Under the pieces are notes generated by a model. It was given only the letters and a program-made list of their open reading frames with translations. It did no database searches and was not told the DNA's origin. Positions 7,685-17,891 of a stretch of DNA of 64,000 bases are shown piece after piece. Source of the stretch: Fen-1273 sp035516035 (GTDB lineage: Bacteria > Bacteroidota > Ignavibacteria > UBA10030 > UBA6906); assembly GCA_035516035.1 (NCBI GenBank), contig DATJAS010000006.1, positions 10,981 through 74,980 of the forward strand, read 5' to 3'. The position numbers and the translations under genes are program-made. The number at the start of each line of letters is the position of its first letter. Positions within the stretch are counted from its first letter, which is position 1.

Positions 7685-8954
7685 TGATCGCCAGTGAAGC
7701 CGTGTGTGATGAGTAGATTCCGTCAAACCCCCCGCTGAAGGGACCGGGAGCAAGCGCCGAACCTGTGATGTTCCTGTCATTGTACTGCATGACCGCATAA
7801 GCAAAGTCGAGCACAAGCCCCTCGCCCGCACGATATCCCAGACCCAGCGCGTACCCCGTGCCGTCGGCATCAGGAAGCCCGGGGGAGAGCGTCGCGTCAG
7901 GCACGGGGCTCCTCTCGAACCGGATCCCGCCCCGCACCGAGAAATCCGCAAACGCAAGCTCGAGGCCGAAACGGGTGTTGAGGACATTCGTCCAATTCAG
8001 ATCATACATAACGCCCTGGCGCACGGGATTTGAATACGTTATCTGGACTGAATGAAACTCCGACCAGAAGCTGTATTCCGCGTCTGCCGACAACGAGAGC
8101 CACAGGAGCGGGTGAAGCGACGCCGATGCGAGCAGCTGGTTCGGGAGCGCGAGGCTCGTCGAGAACCTCCCTTCCGTATACGAGCCGGCAAGCTGCGCGG
8201 GGATGTCGCTGTAACGGACGCGCCCGTCGTCAATGGGGAGATTGATATGGCTCCGGTATGATGCTCCGAGTGAGAGGAGTTCTCCCGCCCTGTAAAACAC
8301 GCCGGCGGTCACGCCGTAACAGACGTTGCCGCTCCCGTCATGCGTCACGTCGCCGTCCATCAGGGCGCTCGTATCACCCGGAAGCGCGAACCGCTGTTCG
8401 TACAATATCCGGGGAAGCGCAAGATCAATACCGATCCCCGCGGAAAAATCGTCGGAAAACTTCATGCTGACGCCTGGAGTCACCATCGCGACTCTCAGGT
8501 CCGACTTGGTCGCCAGGCGCCGCCCCACCCAGTCCTGGTCCCATTCGGTCTGGATCTGGTACGGTACCGTGACGCTCAGGCCCGCGCCGAACCCTCCCTC
8601 CGTCGTATACGTCACGCATATGCTCGGGGGGAAAAGGACCTGCGCCTGCATCTTCGTCTCGGTCGTCGAGGGGGAGACGCCGTAAAAGCGCTCGTCGGGG
8701 ACGATCACTGTCGCCCCCAGCGAGAATATGGGGCCCTCAAGGAACGAGAGTATTGCGGGGTTGGCGTGCATCGCCGTCGGATCTCCCGTCATTGCTCCCA
8801 CCGCTCCGCCGATCCCCATCGCACGCGCCGACTGGTCCGTGAGCTGAAACCCCCCGGCCCAGGCAACCGACGCGCAGAAAGACCAAATGACAATAGTCAA
8901 TAGCCACTTGACTATAGTCGGAGCATTCTCAATTGTCAATCGTACATTCTTCAT
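7662..8954 (-). CDS. OmpP1/FadL/TodX-family outer-membrane transporter
   Basis: A 430-residue beta-barrel protein. A signal peptide ends near ASVAWA (residue 32), and the mature protein begins GGFQLTDQSARAMGIGGAVGA, the conserved FadL-family N-terminus that forms the plug. It continues AMHANPA, as in hydrophobic-substrate channels, and ends in an aromatic strand (NVTYSWK) suited to barrel assembly. Members import long-chain fatty acids or aromatic hydrocarbons. The ATG at 8954 overlaps the biotin-carrier stop (ATGA). A consensus promoter lies inside the first 15 codons (8911-8939), so a shorter product from a TTG codon near residue 19 is possible. Confidence 0.88.
   Translation of the reverse strand: MKNVRLTIENAPTIVKWLLTIVIWSFCASVAWAGGFQLTDQSARAMGIGGAVGAMTGDPTAMHANPAILSFLEGPIFSLGATVIVPDERFYGVSPSTTETKMQAQVLFPPSICVTYTTEGGFGAGLSVTVPYQIQTEWDQDWVGRRLATKSDLRVAMVTPGVSMKFSDDFSAGIGIDLALPRILYEQRFALPGDTSALMDGDVTHDGSGNVCYGVTAGVFYRAGELLSLGASYRSHINLPIDDGRVRYSDIPAQLAGSYTEGRFSTSLALPNQLLASASLHPLLWLSLSADAEYSFWSEFHSVQITYSNPVRQGVMYDLNWTNVLNTRFGLELAFADFSVRGGIRFERSPVPDATLSPGLPDADGTGYALGLGYRAGEGLVLDFAYAVMQYNDRNITGSALAPGPFSGGFDGIYSSHTASLAINVTYSWK
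8888..8919. repeat. Paired near-palindromes, possible operator
   Basis: TGACAATAGTC (8888-8898) and TGACTATAGTC (8909-8919) differ at one base and begin 21 bases apart, two helical turns. The second contains the perfect palindrome GACTATAGTC (8910-8919) and overlaps the -10 box of the internal promoter. A dimeric repressor or activator could bind here. The sequence also codes for the signal peptide of the FadL-like protein. Confidence 0.35.
8911..8939 (-). promoter_or_regulatory. Internal promoter ahead of fadL-like/purL
   Basis: On the minus strand TTGACA (8939-8934, a perfect -35) and TATAGT (8916-8911) are separated by 17 bases. Transcription would start near 8904, inside the annotated fadL-like gene, and would at least serve purL. 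Confidence 0.55.
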
Positions 8955-9438
8955 TCTAACCTGATGAGTAACTCTCCTTTTTCAACGGGCTTACCGATCT
9001 TTGCATGAATCTCTTTCACGCACCCTTCACCGGGCGAGACGAGCTCGTTCTCCATCTTCATCGCCTCCAGCACGATGAGCGGCTGGGAGCGGCGAACCTG
9101 GTCGCCCACCGCCACGTCGATCCTGACCACCATCGCCGGCATTGGCGCGTGGAGCTCCAGGCGCGTCCCTCCCGACATCGTGCTCCGACCGTACCTGCGG
9201 AGCAGACGTTCCCGCTCCGTTTCCACATCAACTGTCCGGTGAAATCCTCCGGCGATCGCGCCGAACGCACTCCCGTCCCCGGCAGCGGCGACCCTCACCT
9301 GCCTGTTTCCTGCAATGACTGAGAATTCCGTCCCGGAAAGCCTCCGCACGCTGCAGGGGCGCCCGTCGACGGTCACCTCGCCGTCGGGCCCGAGCCGTAC
9401 GGTCAGTTCCCGCCCCCCCGAGCTGACGAAAAACGTCT

Positions 9439-9442
<4 letters not shown>
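8951..9442 (-). CDS. Biotin carboxyl carrier protein (acyl-CoA carboxylase)
   Basis: A 163-residue protein with a C-terminal biotinyl domain. AMKMEN (127-132) contains the biotinylated lysine K129, preceded by the MPAMV turn near 101 and followed by EIHAKIGKPVEKGELL. The N-terminal 90 residues have a beta-rich layout like the region that links the biotin carboxylase and biotinyl domains in propionyl- and acetyl-CoA carboxylase alpha subunits. The gene therefore looks like the C-terminal half of a split alpha chain. Its ATG at 9442 overlaps the biotin carboxylase stop by 4 bases. No carboxyltransferase gene is in the window, so substrate (acetyl, propionyl or other acyl-CoA) is open. Confidence 0.88.
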
Positions 9443-10937
<1,495 letters not shown>

Positions 10938-10938
<1 letters not shown>

Positions 10939-13313
10939 CACTCCCCCTTCAGCTCGACCACGGTCGCTCCCATCCCTCCCTCGTTCCATTCACCGGGCCT
11001 GAACGCACTGACCCTGGGGTGGGAGGAGAGGAACTCGGTGACCTTTTTCCTGAGCGCCCCCGTCCCCTTGCCGTGGATGATGTCGATCCTCCCGAGTCCC
11101 GCGAGCACTGCATCGTCGATGAACTTGTCGACGAGGGGGAGCGCCTCCTCTCCCGTCATTCCCCGGATATCGAGATCCGTCTGCACTGCGCGGGGCTTTT
11201 CAGCGCGCATGTCTGCAGGCGCCCGCACCGCTGCGAGGGGGCGATTGCGCGTGGCGCGCAGGTTGGCCGATGGCACGCGCATCCGCACGGCCCCGAAGAC
11301 CACGGTGGCGGTCTTCCCGTCCGGGGAGAGTTCCAGGACCTCCCCTGCGTCGCTCCCCCCCTCCATCGTCACGTGGCTCCCCGGGGCGATCGCGCCGGGC
11401 CCGGGCTCGCGAGGCCCCTCCGGCTCCGCCTCGCGGCGCACAGAGGCGATTTCCTCCTGGAGCCTCACCACGTCCGCGCGCGCCCGGCGGATTGCGTCTT
11501 TTTCAGCATTCGTCTCGCGTATCTCCCTCACGCTCCGCTCGATGGCGGCGTTAGCCTCGGCGATGATCCGCGCCGCCTCATCCGCGGCCTTCCGCCTGGT
11601 CTCGCGCGCTTCCCCAGTCAGCTTCGAGAGCTTCTCCCTGTACTCCCGCGCAAGATCCTCCCCCGATCGCCGGGCCTCCTCCGCGAGGGCAAGCTCCGCG
11701 CGCGCCCTCTGCGTCGCCTCCTCCAGTTCGATGATCAGCGTCTCCAGCTTCGCGTGCTCGCCGCCCAGCCTCTCCCTCGCCCGGCGCATGATGTCCGGGG
11801 CAAATCCGAGCCGCGACGCCATCTCCAGCGCGTAGCTGCTCCCGGGAACACCGGGGCGGAACCTGTAGGTGGGCGTGAGCGTCCCGAGGTCAAACTCCAT
11901 CGCCCCGTTTGACACGCCCTGGGTTTCGTGCGCGAACACTTTCAGCGCGCCCTGGTGCGTCGTGGCGATCGTGACCGCGCCTCGCCGGGTCAGCTCCTCC
12001 AGGAGCGACGCGGCGATCGCCCCTCCCTCCGAGGGGTCTGTCCCGGCGCCGATTTCGTCGATCAGGACGAGACTCCGGCTGTCCGCACCCGAGGCGATCT
12101 CTTTGAGCGAGGCGAGGTGCGAGCTGAACGTGCTCAGGTCGTTTTCGATCGATTGCTCGTCGCCGATGTCGACGTAGCAGGAACGGAACATGCGGAGCCT
12201 CGTCCCGTGGCCCGCCGGGACATGGAGCCCGCTTTGCGCCATGGCGACCAGGAGTCCCACCGTCTTCATGGCAACGCTCTTCCCCCCGGCGTTCGGACCG
12301 CTGATCAGGAGCGTCGTCTGCTCTCCCCCGACATCCAGATCAAGGGGAACCGTGCGGTCGTAGCCGTGCGTCTGGAGAAGGAGGGGGTGGCGTCCCCCCC
12401 TGACCGTGAGCGCGCCCTCGTCGCACAGCTCGGGCTCGACGCCAAGAACCTCGATGGAGTACTTCGCCCGCGCCTGCAGGTCGTCCAGGGCGGCGAGGAT
12501 GTCCAGGTCGGCGGCCAGGTCGGCCCGCGCCGCTCCCACCTGCGACGTCAGCTCCCTGAGTATCCGTTCAATTTCCCGCTGCTCCTGGAACTGCAGGCTC
12601 CTGATCTCGTTGTTCAGCTCCAGCGTCTCCGTCGGCTCGATGAAGACCGTGGCGCCGCTGGCCGAGGCGCTGTGGATGAACCCCGGCACGCGGTGCTTGT
12701 GCTCGGACTTCACCGGGATCACCATCCGGCCTTCGCGTGTGGTGATGATATCGTCCTGGCTGAACCCCAGCTCGGCAACGCTGCGGAGAATGCCCGCGAG
12801 CCGGCGCCGCAGGTCATCGTACCTGTCCGCGATCGACCGGCGCACGGCCAGGAGCTCGCGCGAGGCGTCGGGGCGGATCCCACCCCCCTCGTCGACGGCG
12901 TGGTCGATGTTGAACTCCAGGATCTTGTCGGAGCGCAGGGGTTCGGCAAGCTGCCAGATGAGGGGGAACTCCTCCCTGCGCCGGGAGGCAAACGCGCGGG
13001 AGAGGCGTGCCGCCTTCAGAAGGAGCGAGACGTGGAGGAGCTCCCTCGGGAGGAGCGTCATCCCTTCGACGGCGGTCTTCCCCAGTGCTTCACCGAGCGG
13101 ATGGATCCCCTCCAGGGGGAGCGGCGAATCCTGCTCCAGCAGCCGCTTCATCTCCGACACGCGGGCGAGCGCGCCGGCGATGTCGGCGCGCGAGGTCATG
13201 ACGGACATTGACGCGAGCGACGCCCGCCCGGGATCGGAGCCCGCGTACCTGAGGAGGCGCTGGCGGACCTTGTCGAACTCGAGTTTCCTGAGGGCGTTCT
13301 CCCACCGGCTCAT
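10938..13313 (-). CDS. mutS2: MutS2 endonuclease/ATPase
   Basis: A 791-residue member of the MutS2 branch, which acts on branched DNA and stalled or collided ribosomes rather than mismatch recognition. A core domain is followed by the ABC-type ATPase with Walker A GPNAGGKS (339-346) and Walker B LIDEIGAGTDPSEGGA near 415. A long charged coiled coil (about 520-640) leads to a KOW-like segment and the C-terminal Smr nuclease domain (about 715-791), with DIRGMTGEEAL and IIHGKGTGALRKKV. It lacks the MutS mismatch-binding N-terminal domain. It overlaps cvpA by 4 bases and accC by 1. Length and domain order are typical. Confidence 0.95.
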
Positions 13314-13870
13314 GGGTTCCGGGGCGCCTCCGGGGGCTTCGCGAAGATGTCGAGGTCCCTGAACTTATCCTGGACCTGCTTCTTGAATTCCGCGGCGCCG
13401 GGGAGATAGGACTGGAGCAGCTCGAACGTTTTCGGGACGAAGTTGGCCAGGGGTTTGTACAGGAGCGACGCCTGCCGGTCATCCGCGTCCGGCGTGTCGA
13501 TCACCTTGAGGCCGATCAGGATGAAGCTGATCACCATGGCTCCTTCCAGCACGCCGAGGAAGAGCCCGATCGTGTTCCCCGTCGTCTTCGCCCCGCCCGT
13601 CTTGCCGAACCGCCTGTAGAGGAGGAGAGCGGGGATCATGATGGCCAGCATGACCAGGGCAAACCCGACGGCGTACGCCGCCGTCTCGCCCAGCACGCCC
13701 GCGTCCGAAAAGAAATGTCCCACCGGCGTCATGAGCTTGGACGCCACGATCACGGCAAGGATGAGTATCAGGATGTTGTACAGCTTCTTCGCCAGGCCCC
13801 CCCGGTAGCCCAGGAACCCCCCGAGGCAGAGCCCGGCGATAAGAAATATGTCCAGGTAGGAGAATTTCAT
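13310..13870 (-). CDS. CvpA-family membrane protein
   Basis: A 186-residue inner-membrane protein with four hydrophobic segments. It opens YLDIFLIAGLCLGGFLGYRGG, the conserved first helix and GxxxGxRxG loop of the CvpA (colicin V production) family. The C-terminal 50 residues are soluble. Function in most bacteria is unclear; links to stress resistance and cell envelope have been reported for the family. Adjacency to mutS2 is common across bacteria. The ATG at 13870 overlaps the yqeY-like stop by 4 bases. Confidence 0.85.
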   Translation of the reverse strand: MKFSYLDIFLIAGLCLGGFLGYRGGLAKKLYNILILILAVIVASKLMTPVGHFFSDAGVLGETAAYAVGFALVMLAIMIPALLLYRRFGKTGGAKTTGNTIGLFLGVLEGAMVISFILIGLKVIDTPDADDRQASLLYKPLANFVPKTFELLQSYLPGAAEFKKQVQDKFRDLDIFAKPPEAPRNP

Positions 13871-14328
13871 ACCGGGGCGCCGAGGGCTTTCCTGACGAGC
13901 TCCTGCACCACACGCCCGTCCGCTTTCCCCTTCACCTCCTTCATCACCAGGGGCATGACCTTCCCGAAGTCGCCGGGCGCCGCCGCTCCCGTCGAGGCGA
14001 TGACCGCGGCGATCACTGCGGCAACGTCTTCGGCGCTCATCTGCTTCGGGAGGTATTCCTGTATGATCGCAAGCTCCGCCTGCTCCTGCGCCGCAAGCTC
14101 CGGCCTCCCCCCTTTCGTGAAGAGCTCGATCGACTCCTTCCGTTTTTTCGCCGCCGAGAGGAGCGCGGCGACCTCGTCCTCCCCGGTGATCCCGCCGGCC
14201 GTCACCCGTTTCTCGATTTCCTTCTCCAGCAGGGCGGCCCGCATCGTGCGGAGCGTTTCGAGCCGAGTCCTGTCACCCGCCTTCATCGCCGCTTTGAGGT
14301 CCTCGCCGATCCGCTCCCTGAGCGTCAT
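13867..14328 (-). CDS. YqeY/GatB-tail domain protein
   Basis: A 153-residue helical protein starting MTLRERIGEDLKAAMKAGD, with AAIEKRVTAGG-like and LAIIQEYLPKQM segments typical of YqeY, a free-standing version of the GatB tail domain that contacts tRNA in the amidotransferase. Its role is not settled; it may assist Asp-tRNA/Glu-tRNA amidation. AGGA (about 8 bases upstream) supports the ATG at 14328 rather than upstream in-frame codons. It is the first gene of the seven-gene operon, and its roughly 90-base leader carries a terminator-like hairpin. Confidence 0.88.
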   Translation of the reverse strand: MTLRERIGEDLKAAMKAGDRTRLETLRTMRAALLEKEIEKRVTAGGITGEDEVAALLSAAKKRKESIELFTKGGRPELAAQEQAELAIIQEYLPKQMSAEDVAAVIAAVIASTGAAAPGDFGKVMPLVMKEVKGKADGRVVQELVRKALGAPV

Positions 14329-14357
14329 GCAGCTTCCTGATGGTGGGAATAAACGAC

Positions 14358-14393
14358 AAAAGGCAGGAACAGCGTGGTGCGCTCCTGCCTTTT
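14358..14393 (-). terminator. Terminator-like hairpin in the yqeY operon leader
   Basis: AAAAGGCAGGA (14358-14368) and TCCTGCCTTTT (14383-14393) are perfect 11-base inverted repeats around a 14-base loop. On the minus strand the stem ends CCUUUU followed by a U-rich stretch. It lies after the SDR gene and also between the predicted yqeY promoter and the yqeY start, so it may end SDR transcripts, attenuate the operon, or both. Confidence 0.65.
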
Positions 14394-14400
14394 CGAACGA

Positions 14401-14410
14401 CACAGCTGTG
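14401..14410. repeat. Palindrome at the start of the yqeY leader
   Basis: CACAGCTGTG is a perfect 10-base palindrome just downstream of the predicted transcription start (about 14417) of the yqeY operon. It could be an operator or the base of an RNA structure preceding the hairpin at 14358-14393. Confidence 0.3.
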
Positions 14411-14423
14411 CCTGTACGCTCAA

Positions 14424-14452
14424 AACATAGCCACTTTCCCCCTGAAAGTCAA
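14424..14452 (-). promoter_or_regulatory. Promoter of the yqeY-cvpA-mutS2-accC operon
   Basis: On the minus strand TTGACT (14452-14447) and TATGTT (14429-14424) are separated by 17 bases. The -35 box overlaps the SDR stop codon. Predicted start near 14417 gives a leader of about 90 bases. Confidence 0.6.
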
Positions 14453-15150
14453 ACCCCGCCGTACGCCTTTACCACCGTGCCGCTCACCGAGCGCGCGTCG
14501 GCGGAGCAGAGAAAGAGGATGATCGCGGCGATCTCCTCCGGCGTCACCCAGCGCGCAACGTCGGCCGAGGGCATCGACGCGCGATTGGCGGGCGTGACGA
14601 TGATGCCCGGTGCGATCGCGTTTGCCGTGATGCCTGTCCCCTTCGTCTCCAGGGCAATCGTCTCCGTGAGCGTGACGACGCCCCGCTTGGCGATCGCATA
14701 CGCCCCCCGTTTCGGCTGAGGATCGAGTGCGGCCATGGCCGCGATCGAGACGATGCGCCCCGAAGCGCGCCGCCGCATGGCCGGAAGCACTGCGCCCGAC
14801 ATGTAAAATGCCGTCCGCAGGTTTGCAGAGAGCATCTCCTCGAACGTCTCCCCGGTCAGCTCCCCGATCGCCTCCCCTCCCGCGTACGCGCCCGCGCCGT
14901 TCACGAGTATCCCCGCGTCACCCCACCGCTCGCCGAGCGCGCGCACGAATGCGCGAGACCCTTCCTCCGTGTCAATTGCCGCTTCCGCCGTGAACACCAT
15001 CCCGGGAGGCGTCCCGCCCGGGAGCCGGGGAGCGTGCCCCCCGGGTCTCAGGGGAATTGCCACGCGAACGCCCGTGTTGAGAAATGCGGAGCATATGACG
15101 CTCCCCAGTGCACCCGTCCCCCCGGTGACGATTGCAAGTGGTCCTTCCAT
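14449..15150 (-). CDS. Short-chain dehydrogenase/reductase (SDR)
   Basis: A 233-residue NAD(P)-dependent oxidoreductase of the classical SDR type. The Rossmann motif TGGTGALG (9-16), the VNGAGAY stretch near 85, the catalytic serine in VSIAAMAAL and YAIAKRG (Tyr-x-x-x-Lys) are present, and the C-terminus ends in SGTVVKAYGG, as in family members that form tetramers. The substrate cannot be predicted. It has its own promoter (15192-15220), divergent from the peroxiredoxin gene, and ends in the hairpin at 14358-14393. Confidence 0.88.
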   Translation of the reverse strand: MEGPLAIVTGGTGALGSVICSAFLNTGVRVAIPLRPGGHAPRLPGGTPPGMVFTAEAAIDTEEGSRAFVRALGERWGDAGILVNGAGAYAGGEAIGELTGETFEEMLSANLRTAFYMSGAVLPAMRRRASGRIVSIAAMAALDPQPKRGAYAIAKRGVVTLTETIALETKGTGITANAIAPGIIVTPANRASMPSADVARWVTPEEIAAIILFLCSADARSVSGTVVKAYGGV

Positions 15151-15191
15151 GCAGGCTCCTTTCCCGGCACGCGCTTCAGGCCGCGGCAGCC

Positions 15192-15220
15192 AATGTAGAC
15201 GGGAGAACCCCGAGAAGCAA
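15192..15220 (-). promoter_or_regulatory. Promoter of the SDR gene
   Basis: On the minus strand TTGCTT (15220-15215) and TACATT (15197-15192) with a 17-base spacer; the predicted start lies about 35 bases before the ATG at 15150. It is back to back with the peroxiredoxin promoter, the two -35 boxes being 14 bases apart. Confidence 0.55.
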
Positions 15221-15234
15221 GGAGAATCGGCTTC

Positions 15235-15263
15235 TTGAACTTTGTCCTAATTCACGATATATT
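15235..15263 (+). promoter_or_regulatory. Promoter of the exported peroxiredoxin gene
   Basis: TTGAAC (15235-15240) and TATATT (15258-15263) with a 17-base spacer. GGAAGGA follows near 15275 as ribosome binding site for the ATG at 15291, which fixes that start. Confidence 0.65.
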
Positions 15264-15290
15264 CAGTACTTATCGGAAGGAACGAAAGCG

Positions 15291-15827
15291 ATGAAGAGAT
15301 GGAAGACTCTGCTCGCGGTCTCCTTTTTGCTGCCGCTGGCCGCCTCCGCCGGGGAGAAACTCCGCGTCGGCGACGCGGCCCCGGATTTCACGCTCCCCGC
15401 GGCAACGCAGGATACGATCGAATTTCACGGCATACGCCTCTCGGGCGTGGTCGGGAAGCAGGAGATCATACTCGCCTTCTACCCCGCGGACTGGAGCGGG
15501 GGCTGCACGAAGGAGATGTGCACGATGAGGGATAACTTCCGCGACCTCGGCTCGCTCGGCGCCACGGTCTTCGGCATCAGCGGCGACTATGTCTTCTCGC
15601 ACCGCCAGTGGGCAAAGGCCCTGGGGCTCCCCTTCACGCTCCTCTCCGACCATGACCATCACGTCGCGCGGGCGTACGCAAGCTACAACGAACAGTCGGG
15701 GTTCAACCAGAGAACAGTCTACGTCATCGACAGAGCGGGGAAGATCGCCTACATCGATCCCGCGTACGTCGCCGGGTCCGAGGATTCGTTCGCAAAGCTC
15801 AAGAGCGCACTCTCGGCGCTCCACTGA
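15291..15827 (+). CDS. Exported peroxiredoxin-like (AhpC/TSA, redoxin) protein
   Basis: A 178-residue thioredoxin-fold protein with a signal peptide (MKRWKTLLAVSFLLPLAASA, 1-20), so it acts in the periplasm or on the outer face of the inner membrane. AAPDFTLP (29-36) is the conserved entry to the fold. The peroxidatic region reads YPADWSGGCTKEMC with C72 as the likely peroxidatic cysteine; the usual threonine is replaced by serine. C77 may be the resolving cysteine, as in PrxQ/BCP proteins where it lies five residues on. It would reduce peroxides with an unknown thiol partner. The M28 peptidase gene follows 18 bases later. Confidence 0.85.
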   Translation: MKRWKTLLAVSFLLPLAASAGEKLRVGDAAPDFTLPAATQDTIEFHGIRLSGVVGKQEIILAFYPADWSGGCTKEMCTMRDNFRDLGSLGATVFGISGDYVFSHRQWAKALGLPFTLLSDHDHHVARAYASYNEQSGFNQRTVYVIDRAGKIAYIDPAYVAGSEDSFAKLKSALSALH

Positions 15828-15845
15828 CCAGAGGCCACACCAGCC

Positions 15846-17663
15846 ATGCCCGCACGCACCCACTTCACGCTCGCGCTCCTCGTTCTTCTCGCGTCCCCCC
15901 TCCCGGCACAACAGGGGGAATCCGCCATTGCTGCATCAGACATCCGGGCCCACATCCGCTATCTTGCCTCCGACGAGCTCGCCGGCCGTGCCACGGGATC
16001 GCCGGGCAACGTCATGGCCGCCGCATACATCGCGCGGCTGCTCGGGGAGTGGCAACTGGAGCCCATGGGTGACAGCGGAACGTACTACCAGCATTTCACG
16101 GTCGTGACGGGTGTCCGCGCAGGCGGGGGCAACGCGCTCCGGGCCGAGGGACGGGCGCTCCCCGGCGGGACGATCGTCGGAACGACAAACGTCGATTTCA
16201 CGCCCCTCGGCTTCTCCACGGAAGCCACGGTGTCGGGGGGCCTCGTCCTCGCCGGGTACGGGATCACCTCCGCGGATTCGGCATACGACGACTACCGGAA
16301 CCTCGACTGCAGCGGGCGCATCGTGATCGTGCTGCGCTACAGCCCCGACGGGAGCGACCCGCACGGGGCGCTCTCCCGCTACAGCGCGTTTCAGACAAAG
16401 ACGCGCACGGCGAGGGAGCGGGGCGCCGCGGGGCTCATCGTCGTCACCGGGCCCGCCGACGAGTCGGAGGACCGGCTGATGCCCCTCCGGTATGACCAGG
16501 GATTCCCGAACGGGGGCATCCCCTGCATCACCGTCCGCCGCGAGTTCGCCGACAGGCTCATCGCCGCCGCCGGCTGGACGATCGGGGCCGTGCAGGACTC
16601 GATCAGGCGGCGCAGTGCGCCGGTCGCCTTCGCCGTGCCGGGCGTGACCGTCACGCTCACGACGGACCTCGCACGGATCACGGAACGGACGGCAAACGTG
16701 ATCGCGCGGCTTCGCCCGGCCGACCCGGCAATGGAAGACCAGGCACTCGTCATCGGCGCGCACTTCGACCACCTCGGCATGGGGGGAGAGGGCTCCGGCT
16801 CGCTGCAGCCCGACACGGTGGCGATCCACCACGGTGCCGACGACAACGCCTCGGGAACAGCCGGGCTCCTGGAACTGGCCAGGGCGTTTGCCGGTGAGCG
16901 CGCCTCGCTCGGCCGCTCGCTCGTCTTCGCTTTTTTCTCCGGCGAGGAGCTCGGCACGCTCGGTTCCGCCTACTATGTCAGCCACCCGGCGGTCCCGCTC
17001 GACCGCACCGTGGCGATGCTCAACATGGACATGGTCGGCCGGCTCACCGGGAAGGCGCTGACGGTGAACGGGACGGGTACGTCCCCCGCCTGGGAGGGAG
17101 TCCTGGACCGGGAGAACGCCGATTCGTCGCTCTCTCTCACGCGCGTGCCTGACGGGTACGGGCCCAGCGACCACGCGCAGTTCTACGGGAAGGACGTCCC
17201 CGTCCTCTTCTTCTTCACAGGGACGCACGCGGACTACCACAGGCCTTCCGACACGTGGGACAAGATCAACTATCCGGGCGAGGAGAAGGTGGTCCGGTTC
17301 GTCTACCGGGTCGCGCTCGACATCGACCGCGCCCGGTCGCGCCCCCCGTTCACGCGCGCCGCCGCCGCGCAGAGCCCGGGCGGGGACGCGCGCGCATTCC
17401 GCACGACGCTGGGGATCATCCCCGAATACAGTTTCAGCGGCAACGGGATGAAGATCGGCGTGGTGCGGCCGGGGGGACCCGCAGAGAAGGCGGGGTTGAA
17501 GCCGGGTGACGTCATCGTGCGCATGGCAGGGCGGACGATCGTCAACATCTATGACTACATGGAGATGCTGGGGAAGCTCAAGGGGGGTGACAGGGCGGAT
17601 CTGGTAGTCATGCGGGACGGACGCGAAGTCCTCTGTACGGCCGAGATGGCGGGGCGGAAATGA
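15846..17663 (+). CDS. Exported M28 aminopeptidase with PA and PDZ domains
   Basis: A 605-residue secreted zinc peptidase. A signal peptide ends near residue 22 (LPLPAQ region). A protease-associated (PA) domain spans about 110-250. The M28 catalytic domain has GAHFDHLG (304-311, zinc histidine), GADDNASG (330-337, bridging aspartate), SGEELG (365-370, catalytic and metal glutamates), NMDMVG and a distal zinc histidine in the GPSDHAQFYG region. The C-terminal about 90 residues are a PDZ domain (VVRPGGPAEKAGLKPGDVIV). It probably trims peptides in the periplasm or outside the cell, PDZ giving substrate or partner binding. It is co-transcribed with the peroxiredoxin. Confidence 0.92.
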   Translation: MPARTHFTLALLVLLASPLPAQQGESAIAASDIRAHIRYLASDELAGRATGSPGNVMAAAYIARLLGEWQLEPMGDSGTYYQHFTVVTGVRAGGGNALRAEGRALPGGTIVGTTNVDFTPLGFSTEATVSGGLVLAGYGITSADSAYDDYRNLDCSGRIVIVLRYSPDGSDPHGALSRYSAFQTKTRTARERGAAGLIVVTGPADESEDRLMPLRYDQGFPNGGIPCITVRREFADRLIAAAGWTIGAVQDSIRRRSAPVAFAVPGVTVTLTTDLARITERTANVIARLRPADPAMEDQALVIGAHFDHLGMGGEGSGSLQPDTVAIHHGADDNASGTAGLLELARAFAGERASLGRSLVFAFFSGEELGTLGSAYYVSHPAVPLDRTVAMLNMDMVGRLTGKALTVNGTGTSPAWEGVLDRENADSSLSLTRVPDGYGPSDHAQFYGKDVPVLFFFTGTHADYHRPSDTWDKINYPGEEKVVRFVYRVALDIDRARSRPPFTRAAAAQSPGGDARAFRTTLGIIPEYSFSGNGMKIGVVRPGGPAEKAGLKPGDVIVRMAGRTIVNIYDYMEMLGKLKGGDRADLVVMRDGREVLCTAEMAGRK

Positions 17664-17681
17664 CGCCTCCCCGCCGCCGCG

Positions 17682-17870
17682 TCACTTGGGCCGTGTCCTG
17701 ACGAGCGCGCGGGTCTCCCTGATGAACGCTTCGGCAAGCCGCACGCGGGCTTCCTCGCTCCTCGCGGCGAGCATATCCTCGCGCCGGGCGCGTATGACGT
17801 CTCTGAGCGCCTCCCTGTCGCGCTCGGGGAGCCCCGCGGTGAACGCATCGAACATGTCCTGTGCCGCCAT
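17682..17870 (-). CDS. Small helical protein of unknown function
   Basis: 62 residues, start MAAQDMFDAFTAGLPERDRE, rich in Arg, Glu and Ala, predicted almost wholly helical, no cysteines and no membrane segment. The ATG at 17870 is preceded on the minus strand by GGAG and AGAGG. It lies 21 bases after the flavin reductase-like gene and is the last gene of that operon. I recognise no family. The composition and position favour a real gene over chance. Confidence 0.5.
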   Translation of the reverse strand: MAAQDMFDAFTAGLPERDREALRDVIRARREDMLAARSEEARVRLAEAFIRETRALVRTRPK

Positions 17871-17891
17871 GACCTCTTCTCCGGTACGGAA

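Noticed and set aside
5402..7987. PurL starting 101 residues earlier
   Set aside because: The extra residues are the FadL-like gene read in another frame; MSHTHGNKP at 7684 precedes the conserved PurL sequence directly.
17648..17675. GGCGGGG/CCCCGCC inverted repeat at the M28 peptidase stop codon
   Set aside because: Seven G/C pairs with a 14-base loop and no U tract are easily expected by chance at this composition.
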